64,000 bases of DNA from Alistipes sp. (GTDB taxonomy: Bacteria; Bacteroidota; Bacteroidia; Bacteroidales; Rikenellaceae), in the NCBI GenBank assembly GCA_017555695.1, contig JAFZFX010000045.1:1-64000 (forward strand), in the 5' to 3' direction. This document shows positions 30,884 through 39,357 of this stretch, one piece after another. The notes under the pieces were generated by a model that was not told the origin of the DNA, searched no databases, and was given only the letters and a program-made list of their open reading frames with translations. Made by a program: the position numbers and the translations under genes. How positions within the stretch are numbered: the first letter of the stretch is position 1; each line of letters starts with the position of its first letter.

Positions 30884-32860
30884 CTACTCCTCTGCATCCA
30901 TATCCTCGTCGTCAGCAGCGGGTGCATCGACCACATAATCCTTGCGCTCGATATGGCTGTAGTAGCTCTGAATCATAGCCTTCAGATTCTGCTCTATGTG
31001 GCTGACATCGACCTTGCCCACGAGGTTGTCGGTGTGGTTGATATCCTCAACAGCATAGACCGCCGTTACGGCCTTCTCGTCGAACTGAACGAGGTACTTA
31101 TCGGTAATAGCCTGGAAGAGGTTGTTGTCGTAGTTCACCGCCATAGGCTCACGACCAAACTCATTGAACACATCGCGACCAAAGGCGAAGTAGGGCGTTG
31201 TGTTGCCCATCAGACCCAACAGCATAGGCATAATGTCAATCTGCGAAGTGACCTGATGATGCTCGCCGAAGAGTGCGCTCTCGGGTGCATAGATAAAGCC
31301 GAAGACCTGATAGTCGGCGGGTGAGCGACGGAACTCCTCCGAGAACTTCTCGCTCGACACATGGTCGGCCACAAACACGAAGATGGTATTATTGAACCAC
31401 TCCTCGCCCTCGTAGCGGGCAAAGAAGTTGCGGAAGGCGTTATCGACATACTCCACACAGCGGTGGTTGGCCGTAAGTCCAGCCTTGAAGCGCTCCTCAT
31501 AGCGTTCGGGGATGACAAACGGATGGTGCGACGAGAGAGTGAAGAGCGTCGAGAAGAAGGGTTGCTGCTGCTGAGATAGCACCTCACCCATATAGCCGAT
31601 GAACTCCTCGTCCCAAATACCCCAATAGCCGTCGAAGTCGCCATTGCCGTGCAGCTTTTCGTAATCCTCGCGGCTATAGAGATTCTCGATACCTACCGAG
31701 CGGGCAAAGGCGCCGAAACCCATCGAGCCACTATCCGAGCCACAGAAGAACATCGTCTGGTAGCCCTTGTCACGCAACATCTTTGGCAGAGCCTGCGTCT
31801 CGGCCATAGCCTGCGGCATCAACACGAAGGGCGACTTGAACGAAGGTATAGAGCTCCACACGGCGGGCAGAGCCTGAATCGAGCGCTTGCCGTTGGAGTA
31901 CATATTGTAGAATGTATAGCTCTGACGCATCAGCGAGTCGAGGAATGGCGTGTAGCCCTTCTTCTCCTTATTTGCGTAGATGTCGGGGCGCAGCAGAGCC
32001 GAGTGCTCGGCCGAGAAACTCTCCAGAATAAACATCACCACATTGCGCGAGGCCAACTCATTGGTGGCGTTACGCTTGATGGGACGGTGTTCGGGGGTAT
32101 AGACTGCGGGCAATTCCTCCTCCGTGAAGTATCTCTCATAGTGAATCTTACCGCTGGAGCCTATTGTACGCAACACACAGAACGGGTTGCTGAGAATCAT
32201 CGTAGCACGCATATTGTCGGCCGTATAGAGCGTAGCGTTGGAGAGCGTTACGGGGCGTGTCATCTTGGTAAAACCGCCTCTGATGCCGCCTATGGCAAGT
32301 CCCACAGCCAGAAGCAGCACCACCGTTGAAGTAACATAATAGAGCGCTCCCTTGAATACCGTCTGCGGCTTCACGCGCCTACCATATCCAAACGCCAACA
32401 CTACCAACAGCACCACACCCAAAAGCGTCAGCAGCCAATTCTCGGCAACGAACTTCAGCACCAACTGCAGCGAGTTGTCGTTATCGGCAAAGAATATCTC
32501 GTCGGCAGAGAATCGCTTTTGTGTATAACGGAAGTAGATGGCATCGGCCACATTGAAGCCTACGACCAACACTCCATTTACCACCACATAGTACCAATAC
32601 ATCACACTCTGCCACCATCCTCTCTCGCGCAGATGCAACGGCACGAGCGACAGCAGCACAAAGATGGCGTTGGCGTAGAGCAGCGACACGGTGTCGAACT
32701 GCAGTGCGCCCTTGAGCATTGCCCCAATCTCGGCGTCGGGCAACGGGCCGATGAGTGTAGAGTTATAGATATAGAATAGGACACGAAGCGACATCAGCAC
32801 CGCATAGAGCAGCAGCAATCGCCACACGAGCAGGGCCGTATGAGTCTTTAGAATCTTCAT
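30884..32860 (-). CDS. LTA synthase family (alkaline-phosphatase superfamily) membrane enzyme
   Basis: A 658-residue protein with five N-terminal membrane helices (about residues 8-190) and a large extracytoplasmic sulfatase-fold domain (about 265-560). Metal and catalytic motifs are visible: NVVMFILESFSAEH, SNGKRSIQALPAVWSSIP with a Ser at the nucleophile position, FFCGSDSGSMGF, and FVADHVS with metal-binding Asp-His. Gram-negative members transfer phosphoglycerol or phosphoethanolamine to glycans or lipids rather than make lipoteichoic acid; the exact product here is unknown. It follows rlmH by 3 bases and ends in an acidic tail (ADDEDMDAEE). Confidence 0.88.
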   Translation of the reverse strand: MKILKTHTALLVWRLLLLYAVLMSLRVLFYIYNSTLIGPLPDAEIGAMLKGALQFDTVSLLYANAIFVLLSLVPLHLRERGWWQSVMYWYYVVVNGVLVVGFNVADAIYFRYTQKRFSADEIFFADNDNSLQLVLKFVAENWLLTLLGVVLLVVLAFGYGRRVKPQTVFKGALYYVTSTVVLLLAVGLAIGGIRGGFTKMTRPVTLSNATLYTADNMRATMILSNPFCVLRTIGSSGKIHYERYFTEEELPAVYTPEHRPIKRNATNELASRNVVMFILESFSAEHSALLRPDIYANKEKKGYTPFLDSLMRQSYTFYNMYSNGKRSIQALPAVWSSIPSFKSPFVLMPQAMAETQALPKMLRDKGYQTMFFCGSDSGSMGFGAFARSVGIENLYSREDYEKLHGNGDFDGYWGIWDEEFIGYMGEVLSQQQQPFFSTLFTLSSHHPFVIPERYEERFKAGLTANHRCVEYVDNAFRNFFARYEGEEWFNNTIFVFVADHVSSEKFSEEFRRSPADYQVFGFIYAPESALFGEHHQVTSQIDIMPMLLGLMGNTTPYFAFGRDVFNEFGREPMAVNYDNNLFQAITDKYLVQFDEKAVTAVYAVEDINHTDNLVGKVDVSHIEQNLKAMIQSYYSHIERKDYVVDAPAADDEDMDAEE

Positions 32861-32863
32861 CGA

Positions 32864-33337
32864 TTATTCGTGATGATAAGGTTCGTTATTCAGAATCGTG
32901 AATGCACGATAGAGTTGTTCGGCGAAGATGGCACGCACAATCTGGTGCGAGAAGGTCATCTTCGAGAGCGAAATCTTCTGGTTCGAGCGTGCATATACCT
33001 CCTCCGAGAAGCCATAAGGACCGCCAATGACAAGCACCAATCGCTTCACACCGCTGAGCATACGCTTCTGCAACCACTGGGCATACTCCATCGATGTGTA
33101 CTGCGAGCCGTGCTCATCCATCAGCACCAGGTAGTCGCCATCGCTCAAACATTTGAGGATAGCCTCACCCTCCAGCTGCTTCTGGCGCGAGGGGGCCATA
33201 TTGCGCGTGTTGCGGACATCGGCAAGCGTAGTGATAGCGAACTTGCAGTAGCGGTTCACTCGCTTGGAGTACATCTCAACCAGCGCCTCAACCTCGCGGG
33301 AGTCGGTCTTGCCGACAACAATCAATTCGATATTCAT
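32864..33337 (-). CDS. rlmH: 23S rRNA (pseudouridine1915-N3)-methyltransferase
   Basis: A 157-residue SPOUT-class methyltransferase that methylates pseudouridine 1915 in helix 69 of 23S rRNA, on assembled ribosomes, using SAM. The knot region is clear: LVLVIGGPYGFSEEVYAR and the C-terminus KMTFSHQIVRAIFAEQLYRA. I start at MNIELIVVGK (33337), which gives the usual length; the open frame extends 12 residues upstream into the preceding gene. It lies 4 bases after the GH2-like gene and 3 before the LTA-synthase-type gene, so all three are one transcript from the promoter at 34.7 kb. Confidence 0.96.
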   Translation of the reverse strand: MNIELIVVGKTDSREVEALVEMYSKRVNRYCKFAITTLADVRNTRNMAPSRQKQLEGEAILKCLSDGDYLVLMDEHGSQYTSMEYAQWLQKRMLSGVKRLVLVIGGPYGFSEEVYARSNQKISLSKMTFSHQIVRAIFAEQLYRAFTILNNEPYHHE

Positions 33338-33341
33338 CTCG

Positions 33342-34649
33342 CTACAAATCGGTGTTCCACTCACCCTCGGCACCCTCGTAGAATACGGGGCGACGCTTTT
33401 CGACTGACTTTATCCACTCGTAGACTTTATACATATTGTAGCCATTACCCGAGTTCTCGCCCGCCAGACGGTAGGCGATGATGCACGAGTGGTTGCGCGA
33501 ACGGAAGTAGGCCGACTTAACGCGAGTCATATACTCCTCGCAGAGTGCGGGGTCGTTGGCTGGCGTACCACCCACCGAGCGGATGTTATAGTTAGTGGGC
33601 GAGTTGATGTTTATACGCTCGATGACAAACATACCCGCCTTGTCGCACATATCGTAGAACCACTTGGGCTGGGGATAGTCGGGGCAGAGTGTGTTGTAAC
33701 CACGCAGTTTCAACTGCTCGATAGCAACGAATGTCTGGTGACGGTCGCCAACAGCGTTAAAGTGCTCCTTCTTCTGGATGTGCAGCACATTATCGAAGCG
33801 GAAATACTTTTTGTCACGATATACCGTCTTGCCGAAGCCTATCTTCAACGGAATATACTCCCACAACATACCGTTGCGCTTGATGTAGAGCATCACATCG
33901 TAGAGCGGACGCTGACCATCGCCCCACTTGAAATTGTAGGCGTGGTAGATATCGGGGTTGAAGTGCAGAGTATCAATCGAGCGACCCTCAACCTCCAACT
34001 CATTCACGCTATACTCCTTGAGCTTGCCCTTGGGGTCGTAGATGTCGAAGCCCACCTGGATGGTCTCCTTGAAGTTGAAGTCGTTGGCAACGATGATATC
34101 CATCTTCAGCTTGGCATACTGGCGTGTGGTGTCGGGCTCGAGGATAATCTCGAAGTCGCGCACCGACAAACGGCGCTGTGCGAAGAAGTAGCTATTCTCG
34201 AACTGGGGGAATTCGGGCTGCACGATATTCTCCTGCAACTGAGGCGTACGACTCTGGCGCACACCCACCATAACCTCGTTCACACCCTGACGAAGGTAGG
34301 GCGAGAGCATAAAGTCGGCGGGAGTGATGGGGTCATCGACCTCGGCTACGGGCTCGTTGTTGATGAAGAGCGTATAGGCCATACCCACATTCTCCAGGTG
34401 GAAGAAGAGGTTATAGTCGTTCATCGTAGCGTCGATGGTCACCTTCTGGACATAGCGTGCCTCGCCACCTGCAATCGACACGGGCTGCGGCTTGAAATCG
34501 ACATAGCGTGCTGTCTCGCTGCGGTTGTCGGCCGCGGCATCCTCGCGCTTGTCGTAGGTCACAAACTCCGAGCGGAAGACACGCGGAGACTGCGCAAATG
34601 TGGTTATAATACTCAGTAGGGCTGCGCCCAGCAAGATGATTCTCTTCAT
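33342..34649 (-). CDS. truncated glycoside hydrolase family 2-like protein, probable pseudoenzyme
   Basis: A 435-residue secreted protein (signal ends ITTFAQ). Residues about 60-160 look like a GH2 sugar-binding domain, 165-285 like the Ig-like domain, and 290-430 like the first part of the TIM barrel (HFNAVGDRHQTFVAIEQLKL, YPQPKWFYDMCDKAGMFVIE). The acid/base motif GNEAG of the family appears as AGENSG, so Glu is kept but Asn is lost. The chain stops just after RPVFYEG, before the nucleophile segment (IQCEYAH in the complete enzyme at 41.4 kb). Hydrolysis is therefore unlikely. The end is clean, with rlmH only 4 bases on, so this is not a fresh frameshift. Confidence 0.75.
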   Translation of the reverse strand: MKRIILLGAALLSIITTFAQSPRVFRSEFVTYDKREDAAADNRSETARYVDFKPQPVSIAGGEARYVQKVTIDATMNDYNLFFHLENVGMAYTLFINNEPVAEVDDPITPADFMLSPYLRQGVNEVMVGVRQSRTPQLQENIVQPEFPQFENSYFFAQRRLSVRDFEIILEPDTTRQYAKLKMDIIVANDFNFKETIQVGFDIYDPKGKLKEYSVNELEVEGRSIDTLHFNPDIYHAYNFKWGDGQRPLYDVMLYIKRNGMLWEYIPLKIGFGKTVYRDKKYFRFDNVLHIQKKEHFNAVGDRHQTFVAIEQLKLRGYNTLCPDYPQPKWFYDMCDKAGMFVIERININSPTNYNIRSVGGTPANDPALCEEYMTRVKSAYFRSRNHSCIIAYRLAGENSGNGYNMYKVYEWIKSVEKRRPVFYEGAEGEWNTDL

Positions 34650-34694
34650 ATTAAACGGTGAATATTAATTCTATTTTTGGTCCTTTGACAATTT

Positions 34695-34711
34695 GTGGTA
34701 CTATGTACCAC
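34695..34711. promoter_or_regulatory. 17-bp palindrome over the GH2-like/rlmH transcription start
   Basis: GTGGTAC-TAT-GTACCAC is a perfect palindrome 4 bases downstream of the minus-strand -7 box, covering the expected start point. This is a classic repressor position. It lies 19 bases from the -33 of the divergent asnS promoter, which it might also affect. Confidence 0.5.
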
Positions 34712-34714
34712 TTG

Positions 34715-34745
34715 CAAAGGTACTTTTTTTTTGACAAATATCAAA
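34715..34745 (-). promoter_or_regulatory. promoter of the GH2-like/rlmH/LTA-synthase operon
   Basis: Minus-strand TTTG (34742-34745), 19 bases, TACCTTTG (34715-34722): an exact consensus. It overlaps the divergent asnS promoter, so the two may compete for polymerase. Confidence 0.75.
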
Positions 34746-34761
34746 TAATTATCTACCTTTG
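34730..34761 (+). promoter_or_regulatory. promoter of asnS
   Basis: TTTG (34730-34733), 20 bases, TACCTTTG (34754-34761): an exact consensus, about 70 bases before the start codon. Confidence 0.8.
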
Positions 34762-34830
34762 TGGATTGATAGCCACAATGTGGCTCAACATAACCCACGA
34801 AGATATAAACTAAAAAATAGAGCAAAAATT

Positions 34831-36219
34831 ATGAAGACACTGAGAATTGCAGAGATTCTGAAATCGGGTGCCGTTGGTAGCGACATCACCGTTAAGGGTT
34901 GGGTACGCACCAAGCGAGGCAACAAAAATGTAGCATTCATCGCACTGAACGATGGCTCGTGCGTGTCAAACATACAGATTGTAGTTGATTTGGCTAATGC
35001 CGACGAGGATACACTCAAGGCCGTAACTACTGGTGCTTGTATCCGCGTGGATGGCCAGTTGGTGGAGTCACCCGCATCGGGTCAGGGCGTAGAGGTTCAG
35101 GCTAAGTCAATCGAGATTTATGGCACTGCCGACCCCGAGACATACCCCTTGCAGAAGAAGGGTCACTCGTTGGAGTTCTTGCGCGATATCGCATACCTGC
35201 GCCCCCGTACCAACACATTCGGCGCCGTATTGCGTATCCGTCACGCTATGGCCTATGCCATCCACAAGTACTTCAATGACAACGGTTTCTACTACCTGCA
35301 CACTCCCCTTATCACAGGTTCTGACTGTGAGGGTGCTGGTGCAATGTTCAATGTCACTACTCTCGACATCGCCAACCCGCCCCGCACTGAGGAGGGTAAG
35401 GTAGATTACTCACAGGACTTCTTCGGCAAGCCCTGTAACCTCACCGTATCGGGTCAGTTGGAGGGTGAGCTGGGAGCATTGTCACTCGGCCGCATCTACA
35501 CATTCGGTCCTACATTCCGCGCCGAGAACTCTAACACTCCGCGTCACTTGGCCGAGTTCTGGATGATTGAGCCCGAGATGGCCTTCTACGAGTTGGAGGA
35601 CAATATGGAGTTGGCTGAGGACTTCCTCAAGTACCTCATCCGCTACGCATTGGAGAACTGCCGCGAGGATCTCGAGTTTATGAACAAAATGTGGGACAAG
35701 GAGCTTATCGAGCGTCTGGAGTTCGTCTTGAACAACGACTTCATCCGCTTGGACTACACCGAGGGTATCAACATCCTGAAGGCTTCGGGCCGCAAGTTTG
35801 AGTTCCCCTGCGAGTGGGGTTGCGACCTGCAGTCAGAGCACGAGCGCTACCTGGTTGAGGAGCACTTCAAGCGTCCCGTTATCCTTATCAACTATCCCAA
35901 GGAGATCAAGGCATTCTATATGAAGCAGAACGAGGACGGCAAGACTGTCCGCGCTATGGATGTACTCTTCCCAAAAATCGGCGAGATTATCGGCGGTTCG
36001 GAGCGTGAGGCCGACTATGGCAAACTTTCTGCAAGAGTGAAGGAACTCGGAATGAACGAGGCCGACATCTGGTGGTATCTCGATACTCGCCGTTGGGGCT
36101 CAGCTCCTCACTCAGGCTTCGGCTTGGGCTTCGAGCGTCTGCTCCTCTTCGTTACGGGTATGGGCAACATCCGCGATGTAATCCCCTTCCCCCGTACACC
36201 GAACAACGCAGAGTTCTAA
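34831..36219 (+). CDS. asnS: asparaginyl-tRNA synthetase
   Basis: A 462-residue class IIb synthetase that charges tRNA-Asn. The N-terminal OB-fold anticodon-binding domain covers about 15-110 ([19 protein letters not shown]). Class II motif 2 is visible at [20 protein letters not shown] and motif 3 at [16 protein letters not shown]. It ends [15 protein letters not shown], as in other AsnRS. I start at [10 protein letters not shown] (34831), since upstream codons of the open frame lie over the promoter. It is divergent from the GH2-like operon and is followed after 22 bases by an SGNH hydrolase gene likely on the same transcript. Confidence 0.97.
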   Translation: MKTLRIAEILKSGAVGSDITVKGWVRTKRGNKNVAFIALNDGSCVSNIQIVVDLANADEDTLKAVTTGACIRVDGQLVESPASGQGVEVQAKSIEIYGTADPETYPLQKKGHSLEFLRDIAYLRPRTNTFGAVLRIRHAMAYAIHKYFNDNGFYYLHTPLITGSDCEGAGAMFNVTTLDIANPPRTEEGKVDYSQDFFGKPCNLTVSGQLEGELGALSLGRIYTFGPTFRAENSNTPRHLAEFWMIEPEMAFYELEDNMELAEDFLKYLIRYALENCREDLEFMNKMWDKELIERLEFVLNNDFIRLDYTEGINILKASGRKFEFPCEWGCDLQSEHERYLVEEHFKRPVILINYPKEIKAFYMKQNEDGKTVRAMDVLFPKIGEIIGGSEREADYGKLSARVKELGMNEADIWWYLDTRRWGSAPHSGFGLGFERLLLFVTGMGNIRDVIPFPRTPNNAEF

Positions 36220-36241
36220 ACAACATTGACACACGAATACT

Positions 36242-37036
36242 ATGAAGAGACTTGCTTTATGTCTTCTACTCATCTGCTTTGCTGGCTTGACGGCAACCTA
36301 CGCTAAAAAGTCGGAGGCGAAGCAGACCACTTATAACATAATTTACATCGGTAACAGCATCACCGCAGGTGCGCTGCACGCCGATGCAAAGAGTACTGCG
36401 CCCCCTATCCCTGCAACTGCCGCCGTGGCAAAGAAGATTGAGGGCAAGGGCGTGGAGGTTGCTGGCTTCAGCAACTGCGGCCGCTCGGGCGCCACTACGG
36501 TGGACTTCCTGCCCGAGAGGAATCGCGATTTCAAGCGAGTGGAGAAGGCCATCGAGGGTTACAAGGCCGCAGAGAAGGAGGGTACAAAGTATGTATTCTC
36601 GATTATGCTCGGCACCAACGACTCGGCTTCGCAGGGCCCCACAGGTTCGCCCGTGAGCAACGAAGACTACAAGAAGAATCTTCTCACAATCATATCTCGC
36701 CTGCGCGAGATGTGCCCCGATGCGATATTCGTACTGCAGCGTCCTATATGGTACAGCCCCAACACCTACAACGGCGCACGCTACCTGGTGGCGGGACTGA
36801 ACCGTATGACCGACTACATCACCGTGTTGGTAGAGTTGGCCAACGAGAATGGCGACATCTACCTGGGCGACTGCGATAGTTACGACCTATTCAAACACGA
36901 ATATAAGAAGTTGATGTTTGCCGAGGATGGCAAGGCCGGCACATTCTATCTGCACCCCACCGAGGAGGGCGCGGTAGAGCTGGCAAAGAACTGGGCCAAG
37001 GCGATTGTTGCAGCGATGAAGGCTGCGCGCCGCTAA
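36242..37036 (+). CDS. secreted SGNH/GDSL hydrolase
   Basis: A 264-residue protein with a signal peptide (cut near TATYA). All four SGNH blocks are present: Ser39 in YIGNSITAG, Gly in NCGRSGATT (about residue 82), Asn in MLGTNDS (about 124) and Asp/His in FYLHPTEEGA (about 240). It is expected to be an esterase or lipase acting in the periplasm or outside, perhaps a carbohydrate acetylesterase like those of gut Bacteroidales, but the substrate is unknown. It follows asnS by 22 bases, an odd pairing with no clear functional link. A second, unrelated SGNH protein is at 48.6 kb. Confidence 0.88.
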   Translation: MKRLALCLLLICFAGLTATYAKKSEAKQTTYNIIYIGNSITAGALHADAKSTAPPIPATAAVAKKIEGKGVEVAGFSNCGRSGATTVDFLPERNRDFKRVEKAIEGYKAAEKEGTKYVFSIMLGTNDSASQGPTGSPVSNEDYKKNLLTIISRLREMCPDAIFVLQRPIWYSPNTYNGARYLVAGLNRMTDYITVLVELANENGDIYLGDCDSYDLFKHEYKKLMFAEDGKAGTFYLHPTEEGAVELAKNWAKAIVAAMKAARR

Positions 37037-37168
37037 AGGATAGGCCCCGTCACTTTTGACTGAAATGAAGGAACCTGTCGAAGTGAAACAGGCACTCAAA
37101 GGCGTGTCTGCCAAATAGTTGTGCAGACGAGCAAAACCCTTGAGTCCATAAAACAGTTTAGAAAAAAA

Positions 37169-38590
37169 ATGGCTATTTCACAGCGTCAGATTCAGAAACA
37201 ACAGCAAACCCTCTCTCCGCAACAGATTCAGATGATAAAGTTGCTGGAGTTGCCCACCATAATGCTCGAGCAGAGGGTGAAGCAGGAGATAGAGGAGAAC
37301 ATCGCTCTCGAGGAGGATGAGCGCCCTGCAGAGGAGGGCGAGATGGAGGAGAACATCTCGGTGGACGACTACCTGCGTGACGACGAGGGGTCGGGCTACA
37401 AGGCTCGCCTGAACAACTACTCGAAGGATGACAAGCAGCGCCCGATAAACATCAGCGAGGGCCGTTCACTGCAGGATTACCTCATCGAGCAGTTGGGTTA
37501 TCGCAACCTCTCGGAACGCGACCAACGCGTAGCCGAATTCATCATAGGCAGCATCGACGAAGATGGCTACCTGCGCCGCGACCTCGAGTCGGTAGGCGAC
37601 GATGTGGCCTTCACTTTGGGCATAGATATTTCGACCGATGAGTTGGAGCGTCTGCTCGGCATCATCCACCAGTTGGAGCCTGCTGGCATCGGCGCCCGCA
37701 CATTGCAGGAGTGCCTGCTGCTGCAGATGGCACAGCGACGAATGGACTCGGCGGCCAAGCGATTGGCTAACAAGATTATAACATCGCACTTCGACGAGTT
37801 CGTAAAGAAGCACTACGAGAAACTTATCTCGCGTCTGGGCGTGGACGAGGAGCTCTTCCGCGACGCCATCGACGAGATTAAGCGACTCTCGCCCAAGCCA
37901 GGCAACCTCTACTCCGAGGATGGCATCGACAACACGCCCTACATCATCCCCGACTTCAGGCTCGACTATGCCGATGGCAACTTCGACCTGACGCTCAACT
38001 CCTACAACATTCCCGAGGTTAAAATCAACCGCCGCTATGTGGATATGATTCGCAATATGGTGTCGGCTGATGGCTCTGTCGCCGAGAGCAACCGCGAGGC
38101 TGTGCAGTTCGTCAAGAGCAAGATAGACTCGGCGAAGTGGTTTATCTCGGCCATCAAGCAGCGTCACGACACGCTGATGCGCACGATGCAGGAGATACTC
38201 TCGTTCCAGAAGGAGTACTTCAAGGATGGCGACAAGAGCAAGTTGCGTCCGATGATTCTGAAGGATATAGCCGACCGCACGGGACTCGATGTATCGACCA
38301 TTTCGCGCGTGGTGAACAGCAAATATGTGCAGACACACTTCGGCATCATACTCCTCAAGTCGCTCTTTTCGGAGGCTATGCAGACCGAGAGCGGCGAGAT
38401 TGTGTCGAGCTACGAGATAAAGAACATACTCCAGAGCTGCATCGACGACGAGGACAAGCGTCACCCGCTCACCGACGAGGCTCTGATGGATATCCTCAAC
38501 TCGAAGGGTTACTGTATCGCACGCCGCACGGTGGCGAAGTACCGCGAGATGTTGAGCATACCCGTTGCCCGCCTCCGCAAACAGCTATAG
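37169..38590 (+). CDS. rpoN: RNA polymerase sigma-54 factor
   Basis: A 473-residue sigma-54. The N-terminal Q-rich activator region (ISQRQIQKQQQTLSPQQIQM) is followed by an acidic segment, the core-binding domain (about 105-290) and the DNA-binding part with a helix-turn-helix (about 355-375, IADRTGLDVSTISRVVNSK) and the RpoN box ARRTVAKYRE near residue 455. It directs transcription from -24/-12 promoters with bEBP activators; in Bacteroides it influences carbohydrate and nitrogen use. I start at MAISQRQIQK (37169). A possible leader hairpin (GTCTGC/GCAGAC, about 37099-37125) precedes it. A membrane protein gene follows 32 bases on. Confidence 0.95.
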   Translation: MAISQRQIQKQQQTLSPQQIQMIKLLELPTIMLEQRVKQEIEENIALEEDERPAEEGEMEENISVDDYLRDDEGSGYKARLNNYSKDDKQRPINISEGRSLQDYLIEQLGYRNLSERDQRVAEFIIGSIDEDGYLRRDLESVGDDVAFTLGIDISTDELERLLGIIHQLEPAGIGARTLQECLLLQMAQRRMDSAAKRLANKIITSHFDEFVKKHYEKLISRLGVDEELFRDAIDEIKRLSPKPGNLYSEDGIDNTPYIIPDFRLDYADGNFDLTLNSYNIPEVKINRRYVDMIRNMVSADGSVAESNREAVQFVKSKIDSAKWFISAIKQRHDTLMRTMQEILSFQKEYFKDGDKSKLRPMILKDIADRTGLDVSTISRVVNSKYVQTHFGIILLKSLFSEAMQTESGEIVSSYEIKNILQSCIDDEDKRHPLTDEALMDILNSKGYCIARRTVAKYREMLSIPVARLRKQL

Positions 38591-38622
38591 CAGCTAACAA
38601 AATTTTGTGTAAAAGAGAACTA

Positions 38623-39231
38623 ATGAAAACGCTTTGCAAGATATTTTCCTATCTGCTGCACCCCTACCTGGTGCCGTTGTATATCGTGGCCACGATGCTG
38701 TTCGGAGCCACGAACTATACGATGTTGCCCGTGCGTTTGAAGTTGTATTTGATGTGGGTATTTACGCTATATGCGTTGATTCTACCCCTTATCACCACCG
38801 TTGCGGTGCGCCGCTTCGGTCATAAAAAACTGAAGGCGTGGTTTCACGGCCGCCGTCGTCGCATCCTGCCGCTGATGGTGGGTGCCATCTGCTACACGCT
38901 GTGCGCCATCACGCTGCTGAAAGCCCCCTCGTTGATGATTTTCCGCAAGTTAGCCATAGCGGGTATGTTGTGCGAATTGTTCTGCCTCTTCGTGCTGCCG
39001 ATGTGGCGCGTGAGCCTGCACCTGACGGCTATGGGTGCCGCCGTGGCACTGCTCATAGTGCTGAATGTTGCGGGTGCGCTGTCGCTCTTTTGGGCTATGC
39101 TCATAGCCATTATGTTGACAGGATTCCTCGCCTCGGCACGACTCTACATTGGCCGCAACAACGGTCTGCAGATACTTGTTGGATTTGCTGGTGGTTTTGC
39201 CATCGGTGTCATCTCATATCTCTACTTATAG
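38623..39231 (+). CDS. PAP2-like integral membrane protein
   Basis: A 202-residue protein with about six membrane helices and a basic loop (FGHKKLKAWFHGRRRR). The last helices carry SARLYIGRNNGLQI, which matches the third PAP2 phosphatase motif (SRxYxxxHxxxD) in spacing but has Asn in place of the catalytic His and Gln for Asp. RVSLHLTAMG stands near where PSGH would be. It is therefore probably a non-catalytic PAP2 relative or an enzyme with altered chemistry. It is likely co-transcribed with rpoN. I start at MKTLCKIF (38623), since the longer frame overlaps rpoN. Confidence 0.75.
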   Translation: MKTLCKIFSYLLHPYLVPLYIVATMLFGATNYTMLPVRLKLYLMWVFTLYALILPLITTVAVRRFGHKKLKAWFHGRRRRILPLMVGAICYTLCAITLLKAPSLMIFRKLAIAGMLCELFCLFVLPMWRVSLHLTAMGAAVALLIVLNVAGALSLFWAMLIAIMLTGFLASARLYIGRNNGLQILVGFAGGFAIGVISYLYL

Positions 39232-39315
39232 CCCCATCACATCTTTATTTGGTCGAAAGGCGAAATCTGGTCAAAGATTTTGCCGCGGTATTATGGTATT
39301 CTCGCAGAAAATCAT

Positions 39316-39323
39316 TACCTTTG
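39316..39323 (+). promoter_or_regulatory. -7 box before the ROK gene
   Basis: TACCTTTG lies 34 bases before the ROK start codon. No TTTG sits at the right distance upstream; the nearest is 33 bases away. Confidence 0.5.
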
Positions 39324-39357
39324 GTGAGAATTTAATACTTAAAAACTACAAATAACT

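Noticed and set aside
37054-37107. 17-codon leader peptide before rpoN
   Set aside because: It has no regulatory codon run and the hairpin next to it has no T tract. Chance is enough to explain it.
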